Positions 22,440 through 32,222 of a DNA stretch of 64,000 nt are shown in pieces (position 1 is the first letter of the stretch; every line of letters begins with the position of its first letter). The notes beneath the pieces are model-generated. The model searched no databases. It was not told the origin of the DNA and saw nothing but the letters and a program-made list of their open reading frames with translations. The stretch lies in contig JAWNZC010000106.1 of NCBI GenBank assembly GCA_035771165.1, forward strand, positions 868,001 through 932,000, written 5' to 3'. The stretch is from Paragorgia papillata. Its lineage: Eukaryota > Cnidaria > Anthozoa > Scleralcyonacea > Coralliidae. The position numbers were made by a program, and so were the translations under genes.

Positions 22440-22938
22440 TAACGCTTAAGAAATTTGAAATTTGAATTATACTGGTCAAGGGGATTAATCGATTATGTGG
22501 TTGACTCATATGACAATGGTATGTAGCTAGGTGTGATAAATAGTCGGTTAATGATTACATAAGTGTTGCTTCCTATGTCTACAAGTGGATACGAGTTCGT
22601 TTCTACGGTTGAGTGAGCTTAGTTCCGGATAGCAAATAATGATAAACTTTTCATATAAGCATAGATTGCATCGTTTAGTTTTATTAGAGTAGGGTTTACA
22701 TTGTTTGATTATCCATTTGATTGAGTATTGGACATCTGATTCTTTCAGTGACCAAATATATTTGCTGAGCTCGGTGGCAAATTTGTGTTTTGAATTTCTA
22801 AGAGCTGGTGTGGTTTAAATATCTAGTTTTAAAAGAGCTTTCAATTAGTCCAACGTAAGTTTCCTGTATCATGTTATCTTCTCTGGCAACCGTAGCTTGA
22901 TAAACTATCCCTTCAGTTTGCCATTTTCCGGCGAGTGG
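22440..22938. other. no gene seen
   Basis: AT-rich sequence between the Crypton fragment and the left end of hAT-B. No open frame of interest. Confidence 0.4.
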
Positions 22939-23039
22939 CAGGGGCGGATTTAGCGTTAGTCAAATCAGCCCTACGACTAAGCTAAAAAAATCCGCAAGAA
23001 AAAATAATTATCGTATCGTTCTTCCCTCAGTCTCGAGAT

Positions 23040-23345
23040 CGCCGAGATAATCGACTAGGTGAGACCGCCGACCGGCATGTTAACCCGCGTCGCGCGGTTT
23101 ACTTTGTTCTTTCTCGACGGATTTGAGGCTATTGTATCAGCCGCTGTGATTGGTTGAATTTATAAATTAGCCTTTATAGCGATCTGTGATTGGTTTGCTG
23201 GGTGTTCGCCGGATTTCTTTGTCTTTCTCGACGGATTTAGACCCTTGTATCGCCCTTTCTGATTGGCTTAATTTTTCAATAGCTCTTTATGAAGAGCACG
23301 GATTGGTTTAGCGGCGTTTTACTTTGTAGTTCTCGACTGATTTGT
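23040..23345 (+). repeat. subterminal repeats of hAT-B
   Basis: Three diverged copies of a roughly 100-bp unit: TTTCTCGACGGATTTGAGG or its variants, a TTGTATC box, then TGATTGGTTGAATTT, followed by TTTATAGCGATC or TTTATGAAGAGC. A similar but weaker pattern (GTTTTGCTGGATCTGC, CTGATTGGCTCTCG) occurs inside the left end of the hAT at 60597. Such arrays usually serve as transposase binding sites; the repeated GATTGG is also a CCAAT-type promoter box (inference). Confidence 0.65.
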
Positions 23346-23436
23346 GGACTGATCAGTGGCGATTCTGACTAACTTGCGCTGGTCTGGTCGTACATGTATT
23401 TACTACAAGGCACAAGCGGATTCTTTCGTTTCGAAC

Positions 23437-23703
23437 ATGGCTTTGCCTAATACAAACGTAATAGATCTTGATGTATTCGCTTTGAAGGACAACGACGAGA
23501 TTGTGTTGCGAGAAATTTATAAAACGGGAAGTTTAATACCGTCGACTCTCGGACTCTCGGGTCAACAAGCGAAGGATGCTTTGCGCAAAGCCGAGCATTT
23601 TACCAAGATTGGCAAGACGCTTCAAAGGAATTTTGGCACTGAGATATACGTGGTAATATATGCTAACAATGACAAGAAGAGACCTCGTCCTGCTCCCAAG
23701 TAA
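23437..23703 (+). CDS. first exon of the hAT-B gene, small helical domain
   Basis: ATG at 23437 (MALPNTNVIDLDVFALK) opens 88 codons. The domain ends FTKIGKTLQRNFGTEIYV and NDKKRPRPAPK, and then CCCAAGTAAGC offers either a stop or a GTAAGC splice donor. The hAT at 60597 has a matching exon (60985-61229) in the same place relative to the terminal repeat, ending at a GTAAGT donor. There it precedes an OTU-like exon, so a donor is the better reading. The downstream exons are missing here. Function unknown. Confidence 0.6.
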   Translation: MALPNTNVIDLDVFALKDNDEIVLREIYKTGSLIPSTLGLSGQQAKDALRKAEHFTKIGKTLQRNFGTEIYVVIYANNDKKRPRPAPK

Positions 23704-23988
23704 GCAGATTTTTCTCCCTTAATTATTTTCTAGTTACAGTGGAACCCCGTTAATACGGTCACCAACGGGCCATAACAATTTGGCCGTATTAACGGGGTGG
23801 CCGTATTAACGGGGTAGGGTCAAATTTCATGGCTGTTTTCTTTCAAGGGATGTCATGACAGATTTTATTACAATCGCACTTCTAAACAACAATTTAATTT
23901 AAACGGACCCAAACATAACTAAATAAGAACTAAACATAAATAAACATAACTGAATTTCACAAGCAAAAACCGACAGCTATATGCAACG

Positions 23989-25619
23989 TCAGGATTTTAA
24001 AAAGAAATCTGTGACTTTTGATTGACTTTTCTTGCGTTCAAGCCAATCACTTTGCGTCTGGCAAATAACTTTTGAGAGGTCGTTTGCTGTATCAGAGTTT
24101 CCCCTGGACTCCAGAAAACGCAAAACGTCCTCAAGGCTAGCTATTGCTTCTCGATAAGAGGTCAGTTTCGGTATTGATACTGAAACTTGTTGAACTCCTT
24201 CATCATTTGCCTCGTTGTCCTCGTCATTGTCGTCAATAGCTGCTTGATCCTGGCCCACTTGACAAAAATAAATATCTTCCCAATTGTCTGGTAGTTCGTG
24301 ACAAATTGGTGGGTCAAAAAAACCTGATGCTGTTTCTCTTATGGATACAGCATCTGGTCCACTCGTTTCTCTAGCCATGTCTTCAACATTGTTAACTTCA
24401 CTGTCAAGTTCGGCGAAAGGGTCAAAATCACTGTTCGCCGCCTCCACTGCATTAGCATCACCTTCAGAATTTAAAATTCCTGCCTTGATAAAACATTTAA
24501 CGATTGTTGATTCTGAAACATCGTTCCATGCCATGGCAGTCCATCTTATTGCCTGCAGAACATCGACAGACTTGCAAACTTCGGATGCAGAACTACATTC
24601 ATCTATTTTACTCACTACATGTGTTAACAGGCGTTTGTAGTACTTGAGTTTAAATGTCTGTATTATCCCGAGGTCAAGTGGCTGCAAACGGGATGTGGTG
24701 TTCTTGGGTAGGAATATAATTTTAATCTGTGTGAATTTGTCTTCGAGATCTTCAGGGTGACATGGGGCATTGTCCATAAACAAAAGGATTCTTCGATTAT
24801 CTTTTTTTAATCGCCGATTTAGTTTCTGGAGAATTTCTTCTAGGATACCACTTTCCATCCAGGCTTTGCGTTGACTGAAATATTGGCATGGCAATGTCGA
24901 TCTATCTGAAATTCCCTTAAAGCATCTTGGATTGGCCGACTTGCCAATAACAATGGGCTTCTCTTTGCCACCACTAGCATTCACGAAGAAAGCACAAGTC
25001 AGTCTCTCTTTTGATCTCTTTCCTCCTGTACAATTACGAGACGCATCTGCCAGGGACTTGTTGGGCAGGGCTCTAAAAAATTGGCCTGTTTCATCCATAT
25101 TCCATATGTTTTCTGGCGCTCGTCCTTGTAAGATATCTGGAAGCCTTTCCCTCCAGGAGTCGACCGTATCTTCGTTCACATCCCCCGCTTCTCCAGAAAT
25201 GAATTTAGCCTTAATACCATTTCTATTTTTGAAGCGGTCGAGCCATCCGTTCGATGCTTTAAATTTGCCCGGGGACACATCTAAAGCTTTGGCAATTTGC
25301 ATGGCCTTTTCTTGTAGCATAGGCCCAGAAATAGGCATGTTTTTAGTTCTAGCCTTCTGGAACCATTCCAGTAATGCATTGTCGACTTCTTCATTCTTCG
25401 CCCCCTCGATCTTTTTCTGTTACTGCTACCATTAGCCTCAAAGGCCTTCAGGATCTCATCTTTCTTTAGTAAAACACTCTGAATTTGGGTTCTTCCACAA
25501 TTAAATTTTTCTGCGATTTTTCTCGTGCTTTCTTTAGGATTAGCGTCGCTAAATCTAATCACTTCAAAGCGTGTTTTCAAATCAAGCTCTTGTCGTTTTC
25601 GTTTGCCTGTGGATGACAT
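23989..25619 (-). pseudogene. Tigger-1 DDD transposase, one frameshift
   Basis: Read on the minus strand from ATG at 25619. Residues 1-60 form a Psq/CENP-B-type helix-turn-helix (MSSTGKRKRQELDL, STRKIAEKFNCGRTQIQSV). After the frameshift come a second helix-turn-helix region (NGWLDRFKNRNGIKAKFISG) and the DDE/DDD core. The core has WNMDETGQFF (first Asp), LLFMDNAPCHPEDLE (second) and NTTSRLQPLDLGIIQTFKLK (third). An acidic tail follows. The break is in a run of five C on the plus strand at 25401-25405; one more base would join the frames. It may be a mutation or a sequencing slip. The rest, 449 codons, is intact. Confidence 0.9.
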
Positions 25620-25698
25620 GACAAGAAACTAAATTTCTCACTTGAATCAATGCTCTTAAATGTGACTGAATCTGCGCTGCCCACTCACCTGTCAAATT

Positions 25699-26256
25699 TT
25701 GAAACCATACACTTTTGTTTACATCGGCCACAAACTTATGCCCCGGGGGTTTCAGGACACAGGAAAGGCAACAGTTCTGGTTTCTCATGCTATGTCGGAT
25801 TCAAGTTTGAATGAAATCGAAGTCCCATCTTGGATTAGGGGATATCATGCGTATAAAGATAACTGGGAGATCGAGATTGGGGAAGTCCTGGGGTTACAGC
25901 ACGAGCCAAAAAATCAACATGACAAGAATGCTATTGTAGTGATTAGAGATGGACACGTGGTTGGCCACATACCAAGGGCTCTAGCAAGCACAAAACAAGG
26001 GACGGGGATTGTCCAGCATTTCCTAACAAAGACAGACAGTAAAGCTGAAGTTGAAGTTGTGGGAAAAGCTGTAAACCGAGGTGGCGGATATGGCATGGAA
26101 GTCCCCTGCGTTTACAGATTTTCGGGACAGGAAAGATACATCAAACTGCTAAAGAACCTTTTCGACATTGAAAATAATCTTTCTGTAAGAGATGAAACAA
26201 GAAAAAGACACACAAAGCAAGAAGGAAATAGTAAGAAGAAAAGTAAACCATGTTGA
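25699..26256 (+). CDS. HIRAN-domain protein of Tigger-1
   Basis: The frame opens at 25699, but the in-frame ATG at 25792 (MSDSSLNEIEVPSW) is the likelier start because the domain begins just after it. The HIRAN-type domain covers residues about 10-120 from that start. It shows IRGYHAYKDNW, IGEVLGLQHEPKNQHDKNA, VVGHIPRAL and RGGGYGMEVPCVYRFSG, and a Lys-rich tail (RKRHTKQEGNSKKKSK) follows that could be a nuclear signal. In HLTF/Rad5 the HIRAN domain binds 3' ends of single-stranded DNA. Here it is a stand-alone protein, divergent from the transposase, inside the TIRs. A role in end recognition or fork repair at the excision site is inference. Confidence 0.85.
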   Translation: MKPYTFVYIGHKLMPRGFQDTGKATVLVSHAMSDSSLNEIEVPSWIRGYHAYKDNWEIEIGEVLGLQHEPKNQHDKNAIVVIRDGHVVGHIPRALASTKQGTGIVQHFLTKTDSKAEVEVVGKAVNRGGGYGMEVPCVYRFSGQERYIKLLKNLFDIENNLSVRDETRKRHTKQEGNSKKKSKPC

Positions 26257-26605
26257 AAACTTTGCTGCTTATCTGAAACTTTATAACATGACATGTCACA
26301 GACACTTTAATTTCAATTAAAATTAAGTCTCGAGGTGTGAGTCTTTTGTCTCAAGATATATTTCCGTTTGCACTTGTCTGTCTTTTAGATTTTAGAATGC
26401 ACGTTTGGTTGGAGTGGCCGTATAAACGGGGTGATTATTAACGTTGGGATTTTACGATGTGGCCGTTGGCCGTATTAACGGGGTGACCGTATTACCGGGG
26501 TATTTTTATAAGGAAATGTATTGGCGTTTTGCCGGGACAAAAAAAAGTGGCCGTATTAACGAGGTGACCGAATTAACGAGGTGGCCGTAAGGCGGGGTTC
26601 CACTG

Positions 26606-27031
26606 TATTTATAAATATTTAATACGACAATAACAACCTTCGCCACGATTGAGACCACATGGCATGTCTTCAAATGAAAGGTGACCTTTATTATTGTTAG
26701 AATTTATTTATTAATATATTTCTAGCTGTCCTTTCTTTCCTAGTCTTAATATCTACGTGTTTGTAGCGCAAGTAGCTCAAATTCATGCAGGGTTTCCCCT
26801 TCTAATTCTTGTATTTGTTAATGGTTTGAAAACTTAATTGAAACATGTCATCACCTTATTTATATTAATGTGCTTTTGAGACTAGCATTGTAGCAAAGAG
26901 TAGCAAAGAATTGAAATACAAGCTAAAAGAATTTGTCAAGATTGGATAATGTAGACTACTTCATAAATTAATAAAATAGATAGCGAGGTCTGGCAATCAT
27001 ATTCATGTTATTTTATGTGAGGCCATAGTTA
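26606..27031. other. hAT-B interior, no gene seen
   Basis: AT-rich remainder of hAT-B between Tigger-1 and the MITE. No transposase motifs. Confidence 0.45.
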
Positions 27032-27350
27032 GGGCCTGTTTGGTTTTCAAGGTAGGGTTACCCCTGGGTCAACTCCATTAGATGTGGTTACCAAGCACTA
27101 ATGATAAGAAGCCTGGTACAAGTAAAAAGTTGTCCTGGGTAGGCGAGTTTAATAACCCTACCAGCTACTAGAGTAACCCTAGTGTGGTGATAGGGCTATC
27201 CTAGCACCCGGGTTACCCTAGTGTCCTTGTAAATACAACAAAAAAAACCCAACAGGAAATGTATGAGACCTACATGTAGGGTAACCAGCGTGCTAGAGTA
27301 ACCCAGTGGTGGCTAAGGTAACCCTACTGTACCTCCTTGTAAACAAGCCC
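27032..27350. mobile_element. PIF/Harbinger-type MITE
   Basis: 319 bp. Left end GGGCCTGTTTGGTTTTCAAG is mirrored by CCTTGTAAACAAGCCC. TTA occurs on both sides (27029-27031 and 27351-27353), the usual 3-bp target duplication of PIF/Harbinger. The interior repeats GGTTACCCTAGTG-like boxes several times. No coding capacity. Confidence 0.7.
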
Positions 27351-27981
27351 TTAGTATAGAGACTGAGTCAGGCCTACAACATTTTTTAATTTGACATAGT
27401 ATTTAAATGTTTTAGGTCTGAGGCATCTGGGAATTGCCTATACAGCTCTGTTTTGAGCTCCTGCATAGAGTGAAATGGTCCAACCTGCAGTATGGTTATC
27501 AGTTACATATAAAATATTTGAAGCCATGAATCAGACTTATTAAATATTTGAAGTAGATGTATTGTATCTGTTGTTTATTTCTTGGTTAAAATAATTAAAT
27601 CTGCTATTTCAATTACTGTAACATATAAATTGTAAAATTGTTTCTCAAATGAAATATAAAAATGAAACAATCTCCATTTGGACAAAATAATTTTTGGACA
27701 TGATGGTACTTAGAAAATGCAAATTTTCCTCACTGTAGTGCCCTCAGAATGCAGAAAAAGCATTTCAGACCCAAAATTTTAAAAACATTCTGGGGCCCAC
27801 TCCCCCTAGAACCCAAATAGTTTGGACTAAGGTGACAAAAATCCTAGATCCGCCCCTGAGTGGGCAAGTACTTTTCTGGCGACAATTGCATTTAGTTTTG
27901 GCTGGAATTGGGTTGGTTTGGATTTCTTTGTTAAGAACAGATTTGTTATGTGATGAGATGATGTTTTGCATGTTGGGCATA

Positions 27982-28042
<61 letters not shown>

Positions 28043-28046
28043 CAAT

Positions 28047-28089
28047 CTACAGACACGGTGTTTCGCTGTACAACAGCTCATCAGTGTAG
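28047..28089 (-). ncRNA. hammerhead ribozyme (type I), copy 1
   Basis: On the minus strand: CTACA (stem I), CTGATGAG, stem II CTGT/ACAG with loop TGT, CGAAAC, stem III of three pairs (ACA/TGT) with loop CCG, then C and TGTAG closing stem I. All conserved core bases are present and the cleavage site would be TGTC/TGTAG. Identical cores occur at 36509, 44496 and 44773. This copy is truncated 3' of the tail by TA repeats. Confidence 0.85.
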
Positions 28090-28144
28090 CTTGGAACAAT
28101 CTGAATGAATTTCATCAATTACTTATATATATATATATATATTA

Positions 28145-28301
<157 letters not shown>

Positions 28302-28302
28302 A

Positions 28303-28424
28303 CCTGATGCAAACACTCGAGTGAGTTGGGAGAATTCGAAAGTACTTATGTAAAACCCTCGCCTACGGCTCGGGTTCACATAAACTTTCGAATTCTCCCA
28401 ACTCACTCTCGTGTTTGCATCAGG
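28303..28424. repeat. near-perfect 122-bp foldback
   Basis: CCTGATGCAAACACTCGAG at the left pairs with CTCTCGTGTTTGCATCAGG at the right. The arms continue through GTGAGTTGGGAGAATTCGAA with its complement; a short GC-rich loop (CTCGCCTACGGCTCGGG) is itself palindromic. Flanked on both sides by (TA)n. Confidence 0.85.
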
Positions 28425-28457
28425 CTATATAAACACGGGCGGCCATTTTCTATTTCT

Positions 28458-28511
<54 letters not shown>

Positions 28512-28515
<4 letters not shown>

Positions 28516-28940
28516 TGAGTTTTGGTTCACGAAATGTTAGAGGAATGCATAAAATATTAAAGGAATGCATATATTATATATATATTATATATATATTATA
28601 TATACTATATATATTATATATACTATATATATTATATATATAATATATATTATATATATATAATATATATCAAAGGAATGCGCGCAACGTTTCGACGCCC
28701 ACACCCACGCTCCAAAGGAATGCGCCGGACGTTTCGACGCCCACACCCACGCCCCAACCAACGCATTTAAGCAGCCCACTAACCGATATTTTTCAGTCGC
28801 CTGATGATCCCGTTTAGGGTGAAACCTCTGGTAGCGAAGACTTTAAGGTAAAACTATATATACTTCATACTTTGTATTTTGCTCTATCTATATATGGTAT
28901 TGAGCACTCTCTAACATTTCGTGAACCAAAACTCACTTAT
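28512..28940 (+). repeat. inverted-repeat-bounded retroelement remnant
   Basis: Left AAGTGAGTTTTGGTTCACG and right CGTGAACCAAAACTCACTT are inverted copies enclosing TA-rich DNA, two units of AAAGGAATGCGC...GTTTCGACGCCCACACCCACGC, and a plus-strand hammerhead ribozyme. Penelope-like elements are known to carry hammerheads and terminal repeats, which would fit; no reverse transcriptase is here. Confidence 0.6.
28797..28837 (+). ncRNA. hammerhead ribozyme of a second family
   Basis: Plus strand: TCGC (stem I), CTGATGA, stem II with CCC/GGG around GTTTA and a U-U closing position, GAAA, stem III ACC/GGT with loop TCT, then A as the cleavage-site base and GCGA closing stem I. The short stem III and the GTA cleavage triplet fit minimal hammerheads of Penelope-like elements. 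The U-U position may weaken activity. Confidence 0.7.
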
Positions 28941-29294
28941 ATATATATTATATGTATATATAGTTTATATTTGCAACCGGAACCTGCTCTTGTTCATTTT
29001 TTAAATTTTTTTTTGACAACCACTTATCTATTAGTTCAAGTGGATATATTTATGTTTATAGTATAACATCACATGCATAAAAAACGGTTAAATTTTTAAA
29101 ATTCAAACTAACAAATGAACGTTAAGAACTTTAACAGGCTTCCTGATCTAGATTCTTATATAATAATTCTGCGTAATTACATCTTAGTCATTAGACCATT
29201 TTATCTGAAGAGTACCACACCATACGCGTGTGGCACGAAACTAACTAGTAATAAAAATGTCTAATCACAACTGTTGAGTCTTTGAACTTATATA
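28941..29294. other. no gene seen
   Basis: AT-rich DNA between the ribozyme remnant and the left end of Tigger-2. Confidence 0.4.
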
Positions 29295-30149
29295 CAGTTG
29301 ACTTTCTTTGAACGGCCACTCTCGTAAGCGACCATCTCCCGTAAGCGGCCACCTTCACAAATTCCCATTTTATTTCTTAGTCAAACACTGTATTTAGCAT
29401 CTCTCGTAAGCGACCACTCTCGTAAGCGGCCGCGGCCACCTCTTGGGATTCCCTTTTGGCTTTTTGCTGCCGCAGGCAGCACTCCTAATTTTGGCATGTT
29501 GTTACCAGGCCCCTTCCCGGACGTATGTTAGCTAGGCAAAAAGTCGATTTTATAGAAGCGACGGATTTCGTATATGACGTAGGCAATTTTATGACGTAAA
29601 ATAAAATGAAAATTGGTGAAATTTAGGAGTATGGGATTGTTTGAACTTGGAAAACCACGAGTTAACGAACGAACTCACGTCGGACTCTGGAAAACTCTTA
29701 ATTTTTAGTCGATATTGAAGTGATTTTACAGCCTTTGTTTTCAAAGCTGGACAACATCGCATCGTTTCAGAGGTGTGTATTTAATTTTAATATGTTTTTG
29801 TATTGTTATTGCCTTGGCTTTCAACCAATCTCTTGTTTTGTGTGTCATTTAATACATACTAATACTTGAAACTGGGCTTTTACGACATGTAATCGACCTA
29901 TAAGTTGCAAAAAAACTGGGCTTTTAGTTGCTATCAATAAATATCTGTTGAGTTTCTGTTGCCATTTAAATTTGTGTGTCATTTAATACATACTAATACT
30001 TGCATTAAAAGTGAAGATTAATGCAATTTTACAGACAGTTGTTTTCTTCTGTTTTGTAGGTATATTGGATTTATTCGTGTGAGTTCAGTGATTGTTCCCA
30101 CACTGTCACAGGAGCCATTCTGTTCACACCAGTGGGTATCATATAATCC

Positions 30150-30356
30150 AAATTGTATAACGAAGCCGTGGTGCTCGTTGGAAACAAACCAAGCGATACC
30201 GTGGTGGTCGCTAAATTCAAATTATATAACGAAGCCGTGGTGCTCGTTTGAAACAAACCAAGCGATATCGTGGTGGTCGCTAAATTCAAATTATATAACG
30301 AAGCCGTGGTGCTCGTTTGAAACAAACCAAGCGATACCGTGGTGGTCGCTAAAATA
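30150..30356 (+). repeat. three 69-bp tandem repeats
   Basis: Units containing AACGAAGCCGTGGTGCTCG and AAGCGATACCGTGGTGGTC recur with starts of the AAGCGAT box at 30191, 30260 and 30329, exactly 69 bp apart. They keep the frame open on both strands. They lie just upstream of the 2A-containing ORF, within its probable leader. Confidence 0.85.
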
Positions 30357-30451
30357 CAAACAAAGGCATAGTGTGTGCCTGCAAAAACCAAACGTAGCAA
30401 GCCAAAGGTACTGTAAGACCTTGTACTTGAAATATAACAAACAATCAAATC

Positions 30452-31963
30452 ATGGGAGTAACAATTGAGCAATACCGTGCCCAAATTGGTGCACACAATA
30501 ACATCAAACTGAATTCCACTTGCCTTCCAAGCAACATTTGTTGTATTCAGTTAGTATTAATATTTATGTTATTTCAGTTGGTATTCACAATTATGATATT
30601 AATATTGATAATATTATACAGTTTAAACACCAGATATTGTTTCCCAACAAAGAATTTGACACAACTATGTAAAATTTTGAGTCAACTGATAGTGTTGTTT
30701 ACCGAAATGTCAGGCTATATTGTGTATGTACCACTATTGTTGCGAATAGCAAATGATGTGGAAGACAATCCTGGGCCCACAGTATACGATGTTGTTGACC
30801 CAATCAAAACAGTATGTGCTGATTGTAGCCAAGGTGATACAAGAAAATTTGGGCAAAATGCAGGTAAACAATGTGTTGCCATGTGTTTGACTGCGGTACT
30901 GCATAAACAAATAAAAAATGTTAACGAATGGGATTCATCATTTTTAAATGCTATATTGTGCACTGGAAATAGCCTTTATGGTTGGATAAGCCATTCTATT
31001 AATAAACGTTACTTGCTTTTAACTGATTTGCCAGAAATGGTTTCAGTTTTTGATAAAATTTATCATTTGCAATACAGTAACCCATTTGCTGGTCACTTGT
31101 TTATGGCAACTAACAATTTACCTTACTATTCGTTGGAAAGTGCTCTCAATCATCTGTTTTGTAATTCTCCATTGAACTATCAATATTGCCTGTTGACTAT
31201 TGATTGTAGCACTGTTGCAATTTTGAAAACACCTGATGAGAATTTTAAAATTTTTGATCCTCACTGCAGAGATTTGTACGGCATGCCACATCCATCTGGA
31301 AAATGTGTATTAATTTCCATTGAAAGTATAAATAATCTTGTGATTTACTTCCAAAATACTGTTCCACAAGGTAACAACACACCTTTTGAAGTCAAAGGGC
31401 TAACTGTTAAGTTGCAAAGTTTTGAAATGAACCCGAGTACTATTACTTCATGTCAAAGTACAAATACAAAAAAGTGTACAGAAATAAAATGTTCACAAGA
31501 AACCGAAAGTGTTAAGAAACCAATTGGTGAAACAAATTGTAAGAAAAGAAAACAAGCTTATGATAGAACATATCAGAGAGAAAAATTAGCACTGGAAACT
31601 GAGAGTGAAAAACAAACTAGGCTAGAAAATGCTAGAAAATATAAGAGAAGGAAACAAACAGAAAAAACTGTTGTTGAAAGCAATGATAAGCAAGTTTCAC
31701 TTGAACAGAATAGTAACAACAAAATTCTTAATCAGCACGATTATTTGAAAGAATTTGACATGAGGAAAAATGGCAGTATTCAAGAACAAAATTGGGTGAA
31801 AGCTAATATTGATAAATTTCATAAATCGATTCAATATTTCATTATCCAGTGTACAATTTGTAAAGAGGCATGGCCATTGAAGTCTAAACCAAGATCAACA
31901 GGTAGTTACGTGTGCACACGATGTTGTAGAGACAAAAAAGCCCCCCAAAAAGTTTTCACTTGA
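30452..31963 (+). CDS. 2A-containing protein with herpes-tegument/OTU-like cysteine peptidase domain
   Basis: 503 codons. Residues about 30-50 are strongly hydrophobic ([16 protein letters not shown]), a likely membrane or signal segment. A 2A ribosome-skipping motif, DVEDNPGP, follows at residues 102-109, so translation would release a short N-terminal peptide and restart at Pro. The next about 200 residues have [15 protein letters not shown] (candidate nucleophile Cys), then [20 protein letters not shown] and CRDLYG, the Cys...Asp/His layout seen in the N-terminal peptidase of herpesvirus tegument proteins and related OTU-like domains. A Lys/Arg-rich coil and a Cys cluster ([13 protein letters not shown]) close the protein. 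Family assignment comes from motifs only. Confidence 0.65.
   Translation: MGVTIEQYRAQIGAHNNIKLNSTCLPSNICCIQLVLIFMLFQLVFTIMILILIILYSLNTRYCFPTKNLTQLCKILSQLIVLFTEMSGYIVYVPLLLRIANDVEDNPGPTVYDVVDPIKTVCADCSQGDTRKFGQNAGKQCVAMCLTAVLHKQIKNVNEWDSSFLNAILCTGNSLYGWISHSINKRYLLLTDLPEMVSVFDKIYHLQYSNPFAGHLFMATNNLPYYSLESALNHLFCNSPLNYQYCLLTIDCSTVAILKTPDENFKIFDPHCRDLYGMPHPSGKCVLISIESINNLVIYFQNTVPQGNNTPFEVKGLTVKLQSFEMNPSTITSCQSTNTKKCTEIKCSQETESVKKPIGETNCKKRKQAYDRTYQREKLALETESEKQTRLENARKYKRRKQTEKTVVESNDKQVSLEQNSNNKILNQHDYLKEFDMRKNGSIQEQNWVKANIDKFHKSIQYFIIQCTICKEAWPLKSKPRSTGSYVCTRCCRDKKAPQKVFT
30755..30778 (+). other. 2A ribosome-skipping motif
   Basis: Codons GAT GTG GAA GAC AAT CCT GGG CCC encode DVEDNPGP, matching the D-x-E-x-N-P-G-P consensus. 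Separation would occur between Gly and the final Pro. It follows a hydrophobic segment ([11 protein letters not shown]), as in other cellular and retroelement 2A sequences. Confidence 0.85.
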
Positions 31964-31970
31964 AAATTCA

Positions 31971-32222
31971 ATGATTCCTGCTACACCAGAGGAATTACAA
32001 AACTTGACTCAAGTTGAGGAAATGTTAATTGCTCGTGCTCTGCCAATCATGAGAGTTTATATTAAACCTGGCGGACAGAGAGGTTACTCAGGACATTTTA
32101 TCAACCTGCCACAAAATGTGAAAGAACTTGCAAAATCATTGCCAAGATATCCCAGGGAGTTAACTGTGATTATTGTAAAGGTCAAAGGTAAAGATAACAC
32201 ATTTAAAGATGTGTCGAAGTAG
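31971..32222 (+). CDS. DUF6570-type domain of a Helitron helicase, truncated
   Basis: 83 codons beginning [20 protein letters not shown] and continuing with [20 protein letters not shown] and a final [21 protein letters not shown]. This matches the pattern I associate with DUF6570, the domain N-terminal to Helitron-like helicases. It starts eight bases after the stop of the 2A ORF in a different frame. A frameshift may therefore have separated domains of one protein. The helicase itself is missing. Confidence 0.65.
   Translation: MIPATPEELQNLTQVEEMLIARALPIMRVYIKPGGQRGYSGHFINLPQNVKELAKSLPRYPRELTVIIVKVKGKDNTFKDVSK

Larger units (their letters stand above)
23737..26605 (-). mobile_element. Tigger/pogo transposon carrying a HIRAN gene (Tigger-1)
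   Basis: Ends CAGTGGAACCCCGTTAATAC and GGCGGGGTTCCACTG are inverted repeats flanked by TA at 23735-23736 and 26606-26607, the target duplication expected for pogo/Tigger. Subterminal regions carry many GGCCGTATTAACGGGGT motifs in both orientations. The 2869-bp element encodes a transposase on the minus strand and a HIRAN-domain protein on the plus strand. Their starts are separated by about 80-170 bp depending on the HIRAN start used. Confidence 0.95.
22939..27858 (+). mobile_element. hAT transposon with nested Tigger-1 (hAT-B)
   Basis: The left end CAGGGGCGGATTTAGC and the right end GATCCGCCCCTG are inverted repeats. The left end is the same as that of the hAT at 60597 (CAGGGGCGGATTTAGCAT). 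Flanks share GAGTGG/GAGTGGG, an imperfect target duplication. Only one short exon (23437-23703) survives; no transposase remains, so it is a deletion derivative. A complete Tigger (23737-26605) and a Harbinger-type MITE (27032-27350) were inserted later. Confidence 0.8.

Noticed and set aside
25699..25791. N-terminal extension of the Tigger-1 HIRAN protein
   Set aside because: The first 31 codons show no similarity to the Tigger-2 copy; the in-frame ATG at 25792 fits the domain start better.
30071..30496. 141-codon minus frame across the 69-bp repeats
   Set aside because: Open only because of the repeat period; the plus-strand ORF that follows has clear domains.
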